Shown: positions 23,833 to 32,303 of the stretch, in pieces | Layout of the letters: the number at the start of each line of letters is the position of its first letter | How positions within the stretch are numbered: position 1 is the stretch's first letter | Assembly: GCA_938045585.1 (NCBI GenBank) | Contig: CALIAU010000015.1 | Coordinates: 114,751-178,750, forward strand | From: an uncultured Saprospiraceae bacterium | GTDB lineage: Bacteria > Bacteroidota > Bacteroidia > Chitinophagales > Saprospiraceae | Direction: 5' to 3' | Length of the DNA stretch: 64,000 nt | Translations under genes and position numbers: made by a program | Notes under the pieces: model-generated | The model's database searches: none | Told to the model about the DNA's origin: nothing | The model's input: the letters and a program-made list of their open reading frames with translations, nothing else

Positions 23833-24069
23833 ATGACTAGACAGAGTATTTCATTAACAGAGCCAAATGATAACTGGTTAAGATCTGTAGTAGATAGTAA
23901 AGAGTATACGAGTAAAAGTGAGTTGATTAATGATTTGATACGGCAGGCTCGTCATCAACAGGTTCGAATAAATTGGATTAAGGCCAAACTGGAGAAAACT
24001 GAGGAGAGTGCTGTTGACGAAAAATTTCAGGAAAAGATTTTGAATTATACCATGTCATTCTTTAAATAA
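23833..24069 (+). CDS. ParD-like (ribbon-helix-helix) antitoxin, no partner toxin
   Basis: With the start at 23833 the protein has 78 residues (MTRQSISLTEPNDNWL). This N-terminus, followed by VVDSKEYTSKSELINDLIRQAR, matches the ParD/CopG ribbon-helix-helix antitoxin pattern: a DNA-binding strand and two helices. The charged C-terminal part (about 50-78) would normally wrap a ParE toxin. However, the next gene is convergent and starts its 3' end 27 bases later, so there is no room for parE. An upstream ATG at 23815 is possible but less likely. It is either an orphan antitoxin, a remnant of a lost toxin-antitoxin pair, or a stand-alone regulator. Confidence 0.8.
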   Translation: MTRQSISLTEPNDNWLRSVVDSKEYTSKSELINDLIRQARHQQVRINWIKAKLEKTEESAVDEKFQEKILNYTMSFFK

Positions 24070-24095
24070 TTTTAGACTCAGGCTGTTTATTGATA

Positions 24096-26258
24096 TTACA
24101 ATACTAATAAGCCTACTTCCTTTAGTCTTTCCATTATTTCACTATACCAAAACAAGGAAAACTCCTCAAAGCCCTGCTTTGTGAAAGCAGTTTTGAAGTC
24201 GCTGAACGTCATTGGTTTTTCAAAGCTATTCTTCGCAAAAAACTCTTCTAAAAAATTGCCTACTTCTTGTGTACAAGGAATTTGAATCGATTCTCGTTTG
24301 CTAACTACTATTAAAATTCCTGTGTGTTTATCAAAAACGATTGGAGCATGCAACCATAATAATCGACTGGAATCCAAGGCCTGTCGGCGATTTCCTTTTT
24401 CTAAGTAGGACTCTATTAAATCTGGACTATGGCTTGTCTGTGGAACAGTATGATCAAACCAATTTTGAAGGGGATGGTCTATGCACACACCGTGCATATA
24501 ATTATAGAGCGATTTGTGTAAACCTTTGGAATACAGTGTATGGTCCGCTCCGTTTGGATCGCTATGTTCTAAATCATTGTTTGCAAAGCTTCCCACGGTA
24601 TCATTCACTGCTTTTACCTTGAATTGTTCAGGGTATAAACCTACAGGACTATGTGCAGTCATTGCAAAACGATGCCAGAAAGCGGATTGTAGGATACCTT
24701 GTTCAAACATCTGACGCACTACTTCTAACGAATCTATAGTTTCCTGATCAGTCTGTGTTGGGAAACCATACATAAGATATGCGTGCACCATAATGCCTGC
24801 CGCATTAAAATTTTGATTCACCTGTGCTACTTGCTCAATGCTCACGCCCTTGGCAATAAGTTTTAGCAATCTATCTGAGGCTACTTCTAATCCACCTGAA
24901 ACAGCAATGCATCCAGAGGCAGCTAAGAGACGACAGAGATCATAATGGAAACTTTTTTCGAAGCGAATATTTGTCCACCAATTGACCACAAGTTTTCTGC
25001 GTAAGATTTCTATAGCAACAGCCTTCATAAGAGCGGGAGGAGCGGCTTCGTCTACAAAATGAAAACCTGTTTCTCCTGTTTGCTCTATCAAGGTTTCCAT
25101 TCTATCTACAATAATTGTAGCCGAACTTGCCTCATAGTTTTTGATGTAGTCCAATGAAATATCACAAAAGGTGCATTTACCCCAATAGCACCCATGGGCC
25201 AGGGTCAATTTATTCCATCTACCATCACTCCAGAGGCGGTGCATGGGATTGGTTAATTGGATAACAGAAAGATATTGCTTGAGCGGGAGTCCTGTATAAT
25301 CAGGTGTGCCCAGATTATTTTGTTTGACATCTTGAAAAAGGCTTCCATTAGAATATTGTACAAGCCCTTTGTTAAGGTGAAAACAACGTTTAAGCATGCC
25401 TATGTCAATCTTTCCATCAAGGTATGCGCAGAGTTGTAGCAAGGGCGTTTCCCCATTGTCCAAAGTGATATAGTCAATAAATTCAAAAACCCTATTGTCA
25501 CTCAGCGAACGCAATTCTGTATTGGGATACCCGCCTCCCATTGCAACTTTGATTTCAGGATAGTTTGCTTTTATAAATTGACCGCAACTAAAGGCAGCAA
25601 ACAAGTTACCTGGAAAGGGGACAGAGAAACAGATTAAAGTAGGTTTTTCACTTTTAATTTTCTTGTCTAAAAGAGCCAGCATGGTTTCAGTGATATAGCT
25701 GCGTGCAGAATGCAATTCTTGATATAACATGTCAAAACTTTTTGCAGAGAGACCAAGTCTTTCTGCATACCTACTAAATCCAAAATGAGGATCTATAACT
25801 TCTACGATAAAATCACCCAAGTCTTCTAAATACAGACTAGCAATATGTCTGGCTTGATCTCGAATTCCCATCGTCCCAAATGCCCATTCTAAATCTTCAA
25901 GTTGAGTGAATTTCGATGCTTCGGGTAGAAAGGCACGCTCGCAAATAAAATGACTAAGCGTGGGGTCCTTATCTTGAAGGAATTGCACTACAGATTGAAT
26001 GGTATGTATATAACTATCTCTGAGGGCGTAGATGCGTTGTGCGTTCGTCGAAAAAGTATCTATGCTATCCTTCGCTTTAAGAAATAAATCCTCCAATCCT
26101 TCTTTGGAAAATATCTTTAGGATGGTATCTATACCCAGGTCCATTTGTGCACTTTCAATGTTCTTAGTATTTAGAAAGCCCTTAATGTACGCCGTAGCAG
26201 GGTAGGGAGTATTGAGTTGGGTGAAAGGAGGAGTAATAAGTAATAAACGTTGGCTCAC
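24096..26258 (-). CDS. B12-binding-domain radical SAM protein with CX4CX2C cluster motif
   Basis: The 720-residue protein has an N-terminal cobalamin-binding-like Rossmann region (LLLITPPFTQLNTPYP and, near residue 240, MGGGYPNTELRSL) followed by a radical SAM barrel. The [4Fe-4S] motif near residue 356 is GCYWGKCTFCD: the first two cysteines are four residues apart (CX4CX2C) instead of the usual three. Further radical SAM features are FVDEAAPP, SGGLEVASDRLL (the GxE-like strand) and YLMYGFPTQTDQE. The C-terminal 150 residues carry a winged or helical tail. The substrate is unknown; relatives act in methylation, ring formation or rearrangement. The gene is convergent with the ParD-like gene and 74 bases downstream of the ROK kinase gene on the same strand, so they may share an operon. 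Confidence 0.85.
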   Translation of the reverse strand: MSQRLLLITPPFTQLNTPYPATAYIKGFLNTKNIESAQMDLGIDTILKIFSKEGLEDLFLKAKDSIDTFSTNAQRIYALRDSYIHTIQSVVQFLQDKDPTLSHFICERAFLPEASKFTQLEDLEWAFGTMGIRDQARHIASLYLEDLGDFIVEVIDPHFGFSRYAERLGLSAKSFDMLYQELHSARSYITETMLALLDKKIKSEKPTLICFSVPFPGNLFAAFSCGQFIKANYPEIKVAMGGGYPNTELRSLSDNRVFEFIDYITLDNGETPLLQLCAYLDGKIDIGMLKRCFHLNKGLVQYSNGSLFQDVKQNNLGTPDYTGLPLKQYLSVIQLTNPMHRLWSDGRWNKLTLAHGCYWGKCTFCDISLDYIKNYEASSATIIVDRMETLIEQTGETGFHFVDEAAPPALMKAVAIEILRRKLVVNWWTNIRFEKSFHYDLCRLLAASGCIAVSGGLEVASDRLLKLIAKGVSIEQVAQVNQNFNAAGIMVHAYLMYGFPTQTDQETIDSLEVVRQMFEQGILQSAFWHRFAMTAHSPVGLYPEQFKVKAVNDTVGSFANNDLEHSDPNGADHTLYSKGLHKSLYNYMHGVCIDHPLQNWFDHTVPQTSHSPDLIESYLEKGNRRQALDSSRLLWLHAPIVFDKHTGILIVVSKRESIQIPCTQEVGNFLEEFFAKNSFEKPMTFSDFKTAFTKQGFEEFSLFWYSEIMERLKEVGLLVL

Positions 26259-26332
26259 AAGTCATGTTATCTTGCAATTTACCAAAACTAAGTGAAGTGA
26301 TATTCACAAATGACAATAGTCTTACCCCACTT

Positions 26333-27265
26333 TTACAAATTGGGAAACTTTTTTGAAGCAATTTGCCAGAAACTAGGATCAAATAATTTAGCGCTGCCAA
26401 TAATGGCTGCTTCCTCCATTAAATCAGAAGTGCTGATTTGTATTTCTACCTGTTGTGTTGATAGGCTATCCTTAAGGGATAAAATAAAGTAGTCTACAGC
26501 CTTTGAAATATTGCCTCCTATAATTAAAACCTCCGCATTGAATTTTTTCAGCCATGGTCCAATAAATTCACCAAGGTTAGAACCGAATTCTTCCAGGATC
26601 TCTACAGCATAATTTTGTGCTTCCTCTTGCGTCAGTAATTCTTTCACACCTGCAATCTGTTTCCCGCTTAATGTATTGTAGCGTTTTGTAAACCAACCTG
26701 TCGAGAAATAATTATCTCCAATTCCGTCCTTGAAAGGTAAATGCCATAGGCATCCCTCTGGAGGTACATCCTTACGCTCGACTATAGGTAACGTATTTTC
26801 AATAAATGCAGATCCAAACCCAGTTCCTAAGGTGAGTACCACTACTTTCTTTATTTTTTTTGCTGTACCCAATAATGACTCTCCAACAGCAAAGCAGGTG
26901 GCATCATTTAAAAATCTAAACGCATAGTCATCATGGCCATCTAATCGTGCGTTAATTTCTGTTGGGATGTGCTTTTCATACAGAGATACCATTTTCTGTT
27001 GCATTTTTGATATCCCGTTTTTATAATCGAATGGCCCAGGCATTGCTACTCCTATTCCCAGAATTTGTTCTGTAGCGAGACTTTTTGATATGGTCTTCTC
27101 AATGTTATTGGTCCATTTATTTAGAATCTCATCTGCACTTGCTCGATGATCATAAGAGTTCCGTGTTAACGAATTATGAATTATTTTTAAATTATCAATA
27201 TCAATTAGGGCACTGCTTAGATGTGTACCTCCAAGATCAATTCCCACTGCTATATTTCTACTCAT
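26333..27265 (-). CDS. ROK-family sugar kinase (polyphosphate-glucokinase-like)
   Basis: The start at 27265 gives MSRNIAVGIDLGGTHLSS, 310 residues; the longer frame to 27313 adds 16 residues from leader DNA. Seen motifs are the phosphate-1 loop GIDLGGTH, the catalytic LNDATCFAVGE, the phosphate-2 loop TLGTGFGSAF and the adenosine motif LIIGGNISKA. The zinc-binding CXCGXXGCXE motif of typical ROK proteins is absent, as in PpgK-type enzymes. It probably phosphorylates glucose or a related hexose in the cytoplasm; whether ATP or polyphosphate is the donor cannot be told. It lies upstream of the radical SAM gene in the same direction. Confidence 0.88.
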   Translation of the reverse strand: MSRNIAVGIDLGGTHLSSALIDIDNLKIIHNSLTRNSYDHRASADEILNKWTNNIEKTISKSLATEQILGIGVAMPGPFDYKNGISKMQQKMVSLYEKHIPTEINARLDGHDDYAFRFLNDATCFAVGESLLGTAKKIKKVVVLTLGTGFGSAFIENTLPIVERKDVPPEGCLWHLPFKDGIGDNYFSTGWFTKRYNTLSGKQIAGVKELLTQEEAQNYAVEILEEFGSNLGEFIGPWLKKFNAEVLIIGGNISKAVDYFILSLKDSLSTQQVEIQISTSDLMEEAAIIGSAKLFDPSFWQIASKKFPNL

Positions 27266-27461
27266 GTTTTTTCTTTTATTCGCTATGATGCTATTCCATA
27301 TCAATATAGTCAAATGCAGTTTAATTAATGGATAATTATATATCTGTAAAATAATACATTCAAAATTTGATCAGATTGATTTGACTTGTAGAATGATTAA
27401 AATCTACTGTATATTAGCGAGTATAAACAGAATAGATTCTACAAAACTAAATGATGTAATT

Positions 27462-27755
27462 ATGCCAAGTAAAAAAGAGATACTAACACAGGTAAAAGAA
27501 TTAATAGTTAATAATTTTGAGAGCGCTGAAGCAGCAATGGAATTTTTTGATAAAAATGGAGATGGTCTCATAGAAAAAAATGAATTGAAAAACCTACTAA
27601 AGGAATCTGGAACGGGTAGATTTTTTAGAGGAATTGTAGCAGGAAAGATGATGGGAGGTTTAGATAAGGATGCGGATAAGAAGTTGAATAAGGAAGAATT
27701 TATGAATGGGATTTCTGCCTTGATGAAGGAGATAGATGGGGAAGAAGAAGAGTAA
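27462..27755 (+). CDS. EF-hand calcium-binding protein (97 aa)
   Basis: The start at 27462 (MPSKKEILTQVKEL) gives a 97-residue soluble protein. Two complete EF-hand loops are visible: DKNGDGLIEKNEL and DKDADKKLNKEEF, each with acidic or polar residues at positions 1, 3, 5 and 12, joined by a helical linker, as in calmodulin-like pairs. There is no signal peptide, so a cytoplasmic calcium sensor or buffer is likely. The end is acidic (IDGEEEE). A perfect hairpin at 27782-27813 separates it from the convergent histone-like gene. Confidence 0.85.
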   Translation: MPSKKEILTQVKELIVNNFESAEAAMEFFDKNGDGLIEKNELKNLLKESGTGRFFRGIVAGKMMGGLDKDADKKLNKEEFMNGISALMKEIDGEEEE

Positions 27756-27781
27756 GGAATAAGATGTATATCATCAATTAA

Positions 27782-27813
27782 AAAAGCCATGCAGAAATTT
27801 CTGCATGGCTTTT
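27782..27813. terminator. Bidirectional terminator, perfect 16-bp palindrome
   Basis: 27782-27797 and 27798-27813 are exact reverse complements (AAAAGCCATGCAGAAA and its complement). It lies between the convergent stop codons at 27755 and 27835, with A and T tracts at both ends. Confidence 0.88.
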
Positions 27814-27834
27814 ATATTTATACGTCTGACTTAG

Positions 27835-28140
27835 CTATTTCTTTCGAATAGTTCGTCTTTTCGTCGTTTTTCTAGCGGTAGTTTTACGCTTAGGAGCTGC
27901 TTTTTTCACAGTTCTTTTTTTAGCAGTTGTTTTCTTCTTAGCTGCAGTTTTGCGCTTAGGAGCTGCTTTTTTCTTAGCAGTCTTCTTGACTGCTTTTTTC
28001 TTAGCAACTGTTTTCTTTTTAGCAGTTACTTTTTTCTTAGTTGTTGCCTTCTTTTTCTTCTTAGGATCTGCCTTCTTTTTCTTGGCAGTAGTTTTACGCT
28101 TAGGAGCTGCTTTTTTCTTTGCAGGTTTTCTCGTAGCCAT
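27835..28140 (-). CDS. Histone H1-like lysine/alanine-rich DNA-binding protein
   Basis: The 101-residue product is about half lysine and arginine, with alanine, threonine and proline (KKAAPKRKT recurs three times, plus ATTKKKVTAKKK-type blocks). Such proteins resemble the C-terminal tail of histone H1 and the bacterial Hc1/AlgP-type proteins, which bind DNA without sequence preference and help compact the nucleoid. No globular domain is present. The upstream 288 bases are extremely AT-rich and contain no other gene. Short internal DNA repeats make its length prone to change by slippage. Confidence 0.8.
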   Translation of the reverse strand: MATRKPAKKKAAPKRKTTAKKKKADPKKKKKATTKKKVTAKKKTVAKKKAVKKTAKKKAAPKRKTAAKKKTTAKKRTVKKAAPKRKTTARKTTKRRTIRKK

Positions 28141-28428
28141 TTCTCTTAATGTTTAATTAAAAAATTTTATATATAAAATATTAATAATGTATAAAGTTAT
28201 ATTAAACTTTCTAATAATACATAATTAATTGAATTTTATTTGAAAAATTTTCTTACATAAAATTCACACATACTAGGCAAATTCTATTCCAAGTTTTTCA
28301 ATTTTAATCAAACATGAAAAATGACTTTATGATTTGGACGAAATGTAAAAGCCGATATGCTAAAAGCACATGTTAACATGACAACAAAAAATTACAAACT
28401 TTATTTACAATTCTTGTTAAGAAATTAC

Positions 28429-29601
28429 TTACGAGAGACGTTCGAAAACACCTGCAATACCCTGGCCTCCACCAACACATGCAGTTACCATTCCGTACTT
28501 CTGATTTCTTCTGCGCATTTCATTTAATAATTGGATACTAAGTTTTGCTCCAGTACATCCGAGAGGATGACCAAGTGCAATCGCACCTCCATTTACATTT
28601 ACATTTTCAGGATTAAGCCCTACCGTTTTAATCACAGCCAAAGCCTGTGTTGCAAAAGCTTCATTTAATTCAGTTTGGTCAATATCGTTCAAATTAAGAC
28701 CTGCTTGTTTTAATGCTTTCGGAATTGCAACACAGGGGCCTATGCCCATATAGAGTGGATCTACACCACCTACAGCACAAGAAATCAAACGTGCAATAGG
28801 TTCTAGGTTTAATTGCTTAACCATCTCTTCACTCATGACTAAACAAAAGGCAGCTCCGTCAGAAGTCTGTGATGAATTACCGGCTGTAACCACACCACCG
28901 TTTTTGAAAACAGCGCGTAACTTTGCTAGTCCTTCCAAACTTGTAGTTCTTCGGATGCCCTCATCTGTGTCTACTGTGTGTGACTTTTCAACACGTTTTC
29001 CATCTTGGACAAAAACATTATCTATTGTAATGGGTACAATTTCATCTTTAAATTTACCGCCATCAATTGCAGCTATCGCACGTTCGTGTGAACGCACAGA
29101 AAAGGCATCTGCTTCTTCTCTTGTTACTTCATATTTTTTTGCGACTGCTTCTGCAGTTGCTCCCATAGAAACATGGTAGTTTATATTTTCCATGGTGGCC
29201 TTATAACTGGGTGCAAGTTTGTACCCTGTCATAGGAACCATACTCATACTTTCTGTGCCACCTGCTATATAAATATGTCCAAATCCGGCTTTTATTTTAC
29301 CTACGGCCATTGCAATTGCCTCCAGTCCCGAAGCACAAAATCTATTTATTGTCACTCCTGGTACTTCTTTTCCGAGTGCACGTGCAGAAATAAGTCTACC
29401 AATTTGTAATCCTTGTTCGCCCTCTGGCATCGCATTTCCTACAATGACATCGTCTACAAGTGTAGGGTCCAAAGAGGGGACCTGTGTAACAAGATGACGT
29501 ATAACATCTACCGCAAGGTCATCTGATCTGTAATTTTTAAAACCACCTTTTTTCGATTTTCCCACTGCTGACCTATATCCACTAACTATATATGCTTCCA
29601 T
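28429..29601 (-). CDS. fadA: Acetyl-CoA C-acyltransferase (thiolase)
   Basis: The enzyme cleaves 3-ketoacyl-CoA with CoA to acetyl-CoA and a shortened acyl-CoA in beta-oxidation. The 390-residue sequence has the acyl-accepting cysteine in RFCASGLEA (about residue 90), the NEAFA motif, the catalytic histidine in GGAIALGHPLGCTGA (about 345) and the second cysteine in TACVGGGQG (about 374). It lies 29 bases downstream of the hydratase/dehydrogenase fusion gene in the same direction, forming the usual fadN-fadA pair. The symbol reflects family and context. Confidence 0.92.
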   Translation of the reverse strand: MEAYIVSGYRSAVGKSKKGGFKNYRSDDLAVDVIRHLVTQVPSLDPTLVDDVIVGNAMPEGEQGLQIGRLISARALGKEVPGVTINRFCASGLEAIAMAVGKIKAGFGHIYIAGGTESMSMVPMTGYKLAPSYKATMENINYHVSMGATAEAVAKKYEVTREEADAFSVRSHERAIAAIDGGKFKDEIVPITIDNVFVQDGKRVEKSHTVDTDEGIRRTTSLEGLAKLRAVFKNGGVVTAGNSSQTSDGAAFCLVMSEEMVKQLNLEPIARLISCAVGGVDPLYMGIGPCVAIPKALKQAGLNLNDIDQTELNEAFATQALAVIKTVGLNPENVNVNGGAIALGHPLGCTGAKLSIQLLNEMRRRNQKYGMVTACVGGGQGIAGVFERLS

Positions 29602-29630
29602 GATGTATATTCTTTATAATATTATTCTTA

Positions 29631-32030
29631 TTAATTTCTCAATGGTTTGTTGTTCATTAACATGTATTGGATTCTATCTAGGGTCTTTTGATTACCCAAA
29701 AGACTCAAAAATCCTTCTCTCTCTAAATCTAGTAGATACTGTTCACTCACTTGCTGAGGGCTTGTAAGGTCTCCACCGCACATGACATAGGCAACTTTAT
29801 TTGCAATTTCTACATCGTAGTCTGACATATACTCTCCCAGTCTAAATTCATTTACTGCCGTATATAAGGTTGCTAAACCTGCACGACCCAAAACTTCGAT
29901 GTCTGTGCGCGGTGTAGGAGCAACATAGTTTTTTGCTAACTCCAAGACCTTTGCCTTCGCTTCAGAAATATTTCTCTTTGTATTTACAACCACCTTATCT
30001 CTATGCTCTAATAAATAGTTATGCGTATAGCCTTCCCATGCAGAGGTAGAAACACTTGCAGTTGCTATCGCTTTAAAATGTTCTATAAGTGTTGGGATTT
30101 TTACATCGCCTTCAAAATATTTATCGGAGGCACGTAGGGCCATTTCTTTTGTGCCACCTCCACCTGGCAATAGTCCTACGCCTACTTCTACCAAGCCTAT
30201 ATATGACTCGGCAGCAAACATACCAGCATCCGCATGCATAGATATTTCACAACCACCACCAAACACATAGCCCTGTGTTGCCACAACTACTGGGATTTTT
30301 GAGGTACGGATGCGCATATTTACTTGTTGGAAGCCGTCAACCAAAGCATTCAACTTCTCAAAATCTTTTTGCATAGCTACCATCCCAATATTCATTAGAT
30401 TAGCACCTACTGTAAAGTTTTTAGCATTGTTACCAATCACAATACCTTTCCAACCTTCTTCTTCCGCTTTTTGGATTGCTTCCACCATTCCTTCTCCAAT
30501 ACCTTCTCCTATCGCATTGCTCTTACTTGTAAATTCTAGACACATCACACCGTCACCGATATCATGTACAGTACATTCACTATTTTTAAGAATAGGCGCT
30601 TTATCTCTTATAGTATCAAGAATAATCATACTATCTGAGCCAGGCACAAGCTTGTAGGTGCCTGAGTCTATATCATAATATTTACGCTGACCATTTTCTA
30701 ATTTATAGAAACTATCCACACCCTTTGATTTCATCTCATGAATCCATGCTGGAATTGTTTCACCGCAAGACTCTGCAATTGCAATTCCTTTTTCTAATCC
30801 TATTAGATCCCAATATTGGAAAGGACCGTAGTCCCATGCATAACCTGCTATCATTGCATCATCTACGCTGTAGATATGATCTGTAATCTCCGGAATACGA
30901 TTAGCGGAATAGGCGAGGAGTGCGGCGAAGTATTCTTTTAGGAAGAGATTACCCTTCTCTTCTCCATCTACTAAGTTTTGCAGACGTTTGTCCATTAACT
31001 CAATTTTACGAGCGCTTCCAATAGAAGCCAAACGAGGCTTAATTGCTGTTTCGTATTCTAAGGTTTTTAGATTTAGTGCCTTTATAATACGCTTACCCTT
31101 TTCGTCTAGTTCGCGCGTACGTTCATAGTATCCTTTTTTTGTTTTATTCCCTAACCACTTATTGTCTAAGAGGTGTTGTAAGTATTTGGGTAAAGGTTTT
31201 CCTTTCAAGGTTTTGTTGTACTCATCATCTGCATTTTCAATGACAAACTTTGTAACCTTTTCACCAGTGTCTAACCCTACAAGATCTTGCAATCTGAACG
31301 TCGCAGTTTTAGGTCTTCCAATGAGAGGTCCCGTCAATGCATCTACCTCTTCTATCCTAAAATCATATTTTTCTGTAAGCTCATAGGTTTTGGAACCTGA
31401 CATGACGCCAATTCTGTTTGCTATAAAGGCAGGTGTATCCTTACACAGAACAGTTTCCTTTCCTAGGTATGTATCACCAAATTCCATAAAGAATTCCGTA
31501 AGTGCCGGATCTGTTTCTGGAATAGGAATTATTTCTAATAGGCGCATATAGCGGGGTGGATTAAAAAAGTGTGTACCCAAGAAATTTTTCTTGAATGCAT
31601 CAGAGCGGCCTTCCGCTAACATGTGAATAGGAATACTTGACGTATTTGAACTAATAATAGAACCCTTCTTTCTAAACTTATCTACCTTTTCAAATATTTG
31701 ATGCTTAATATCCAGACGCTCTATGACAACCTCTATGATCCAATCTGCATCTTTTATTTTTTCAAAGTCATCCGTAAAATTTCCCGTTGTGATACGTTTA
31801 CTGAAATCCTTTTGATAAAAGGCTGCAGGTTTCGATTTTATAGCTGCTTTTAGGGCTGCGTTTACGATAGAGTTTTTAACAACTGGGTTATCCTTGTCCT
31901 CTTCTTTCAAATCAAATGGTGCTATGTCTAATAATAAGACATCCATTCCAATGTTGGCTAACTGAGCGGCAATACCAGAACCCATGACTCCAGATCCTAA
32001 GACTGCGGCTTTTTGTAATCTATATGGCAT
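29631..32030 (-). CDS. fadN: 3-hydroxyacyl-CoA dehydrogenase/enoyl-CoA hydratase fusion (FadN type)
   Basis: The 799-residue protein should hydrate enoyl-CoA and oxidise the resulting 3-hydroxyacyl-CoA in beta-oxidation. The order is dehydrogenase first: an NAD-binding fold with VLGSGVMGSGIAAQLA at residues 9-24 and LGTHFFNPPRYM in the following region, a second helical dehydrogenase domain, and from about residue 490 an enoyl-CoA hydratase domain (TVGANLMNIG, VFGGGCEISMHAD, LVEVGVGLLPGGGG with the catalytic glutamate). This order is that of Bacillus FadN and opposite to E. coli FadB. It is the first gene of a two-gene operon with the thiolase and is divergent from the acyl-CoA dehydrogenase gene. 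Confidence 0.92.
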   Translation of the reverse strand: MPYRLQKAAVLGSGVMGSGIAAQLANIGMDVLLLDIAPFDLKEEDKDNPVVKNSIVNAALKAAIKSKPAAFYQKDFSKRITTGNFTDDFEKIKDADWIIEVVIERLDIKHQIFEKVDKFRKKGSIISSNTSSIPIHMLAEGRSDAFKKNFLGTHFFNPPRYMRLLEIIPIPETDPALTEFFMEFGDTYLGKETVLCKDTPAFIANRIGVMSGSKTYELTEKYDFRIEEVDALTGPLIGRPKTATFRLQDLVGLDTGEKVTKFVIENADDEYNKTLKGKPLPKYLQHLLDNKWLGNKTKKGYYERTRELDEKGKRIIKALNLKTLEYETAIKPRLASIGSARKIELMDKRLQNLVDGEEKGNLFLKEYFAALLAYSANRIPEITDHIYSVDDAMIAGYAWDYGPFQYWDLIGLEKGIAIAESCGETIPAWIHEMKSKGVDSFYKLENGQRKYYDIDSGTYKLVPGSDSMIILDTIRDKAPILKNSECTVHDIGDGVMCLEFTSKSNAIGEGIGEGMVEAIQKAEEEGWKGIVIGNNAKNFTVGANLMNIGMVAMQKDFEKLNALVDGFQQVNMRIRTSKIPVVVATQGYVFGGGCEISMHADAGMFAAESYIGLVEVGVGLLPGGGGTKEMALRASDKYFEGDVKIPTLIEHFKAIATASVSTSAWEGYTHNYLLEHRDKVVVNTKRNISEAKAKVLELAKNYVAPTPRTDIEVLGRAGLATLYTAVNEFRLGEYMSDYDVEIANKVAYVMCGGDLTSPQQVSEQYLLDLEREGFLSLLGNQKTLDRIQYMLMNNKPLRN

Positions 32031-32164
32031 ATTTTTTCTTGTTGCTATGAAAGTAAAATATTAAACTGAGTCCTTCCAGAATTTTTAAGGATAATACTAT
32101 TTGCACGACGAGTTATATTAATAAAATACAGCCTCATTATCCGAGTATTCAGTTTATCAAATAC

Positions 32165-32185
32165 AATTTAACTTCAAGTTAAATT
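32165..32185. promoter_or_regulatory. Palindromic operator candidate in the divergent fad promoter region
   Basis: A perfect 21-base palindrome, AATTTAACTT-C-AAGTTAAATT. The core TTTAACTTCAAGT recurs 99 bases further on (about 32266-32278), close to the acyl-CoA dehydrogenase start and next to another palindrome AAGTATACTT. Its position between divergent beta-oxidation genes suggests binding of a fatty-acid-responsive repressor; the regulator is not identified. Confidence 0.5.
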
Positions 32186-32303
32186 AAAAATTGAATCATT
32201 CCTACCATAAATAATGAATAAATGAGAATAATTCTTCAAAACGATAGAGAATTTGTATTAAGTTATTTAACTTCAAGTATACTTCAATATAAAAATTAGA
32301 GAT

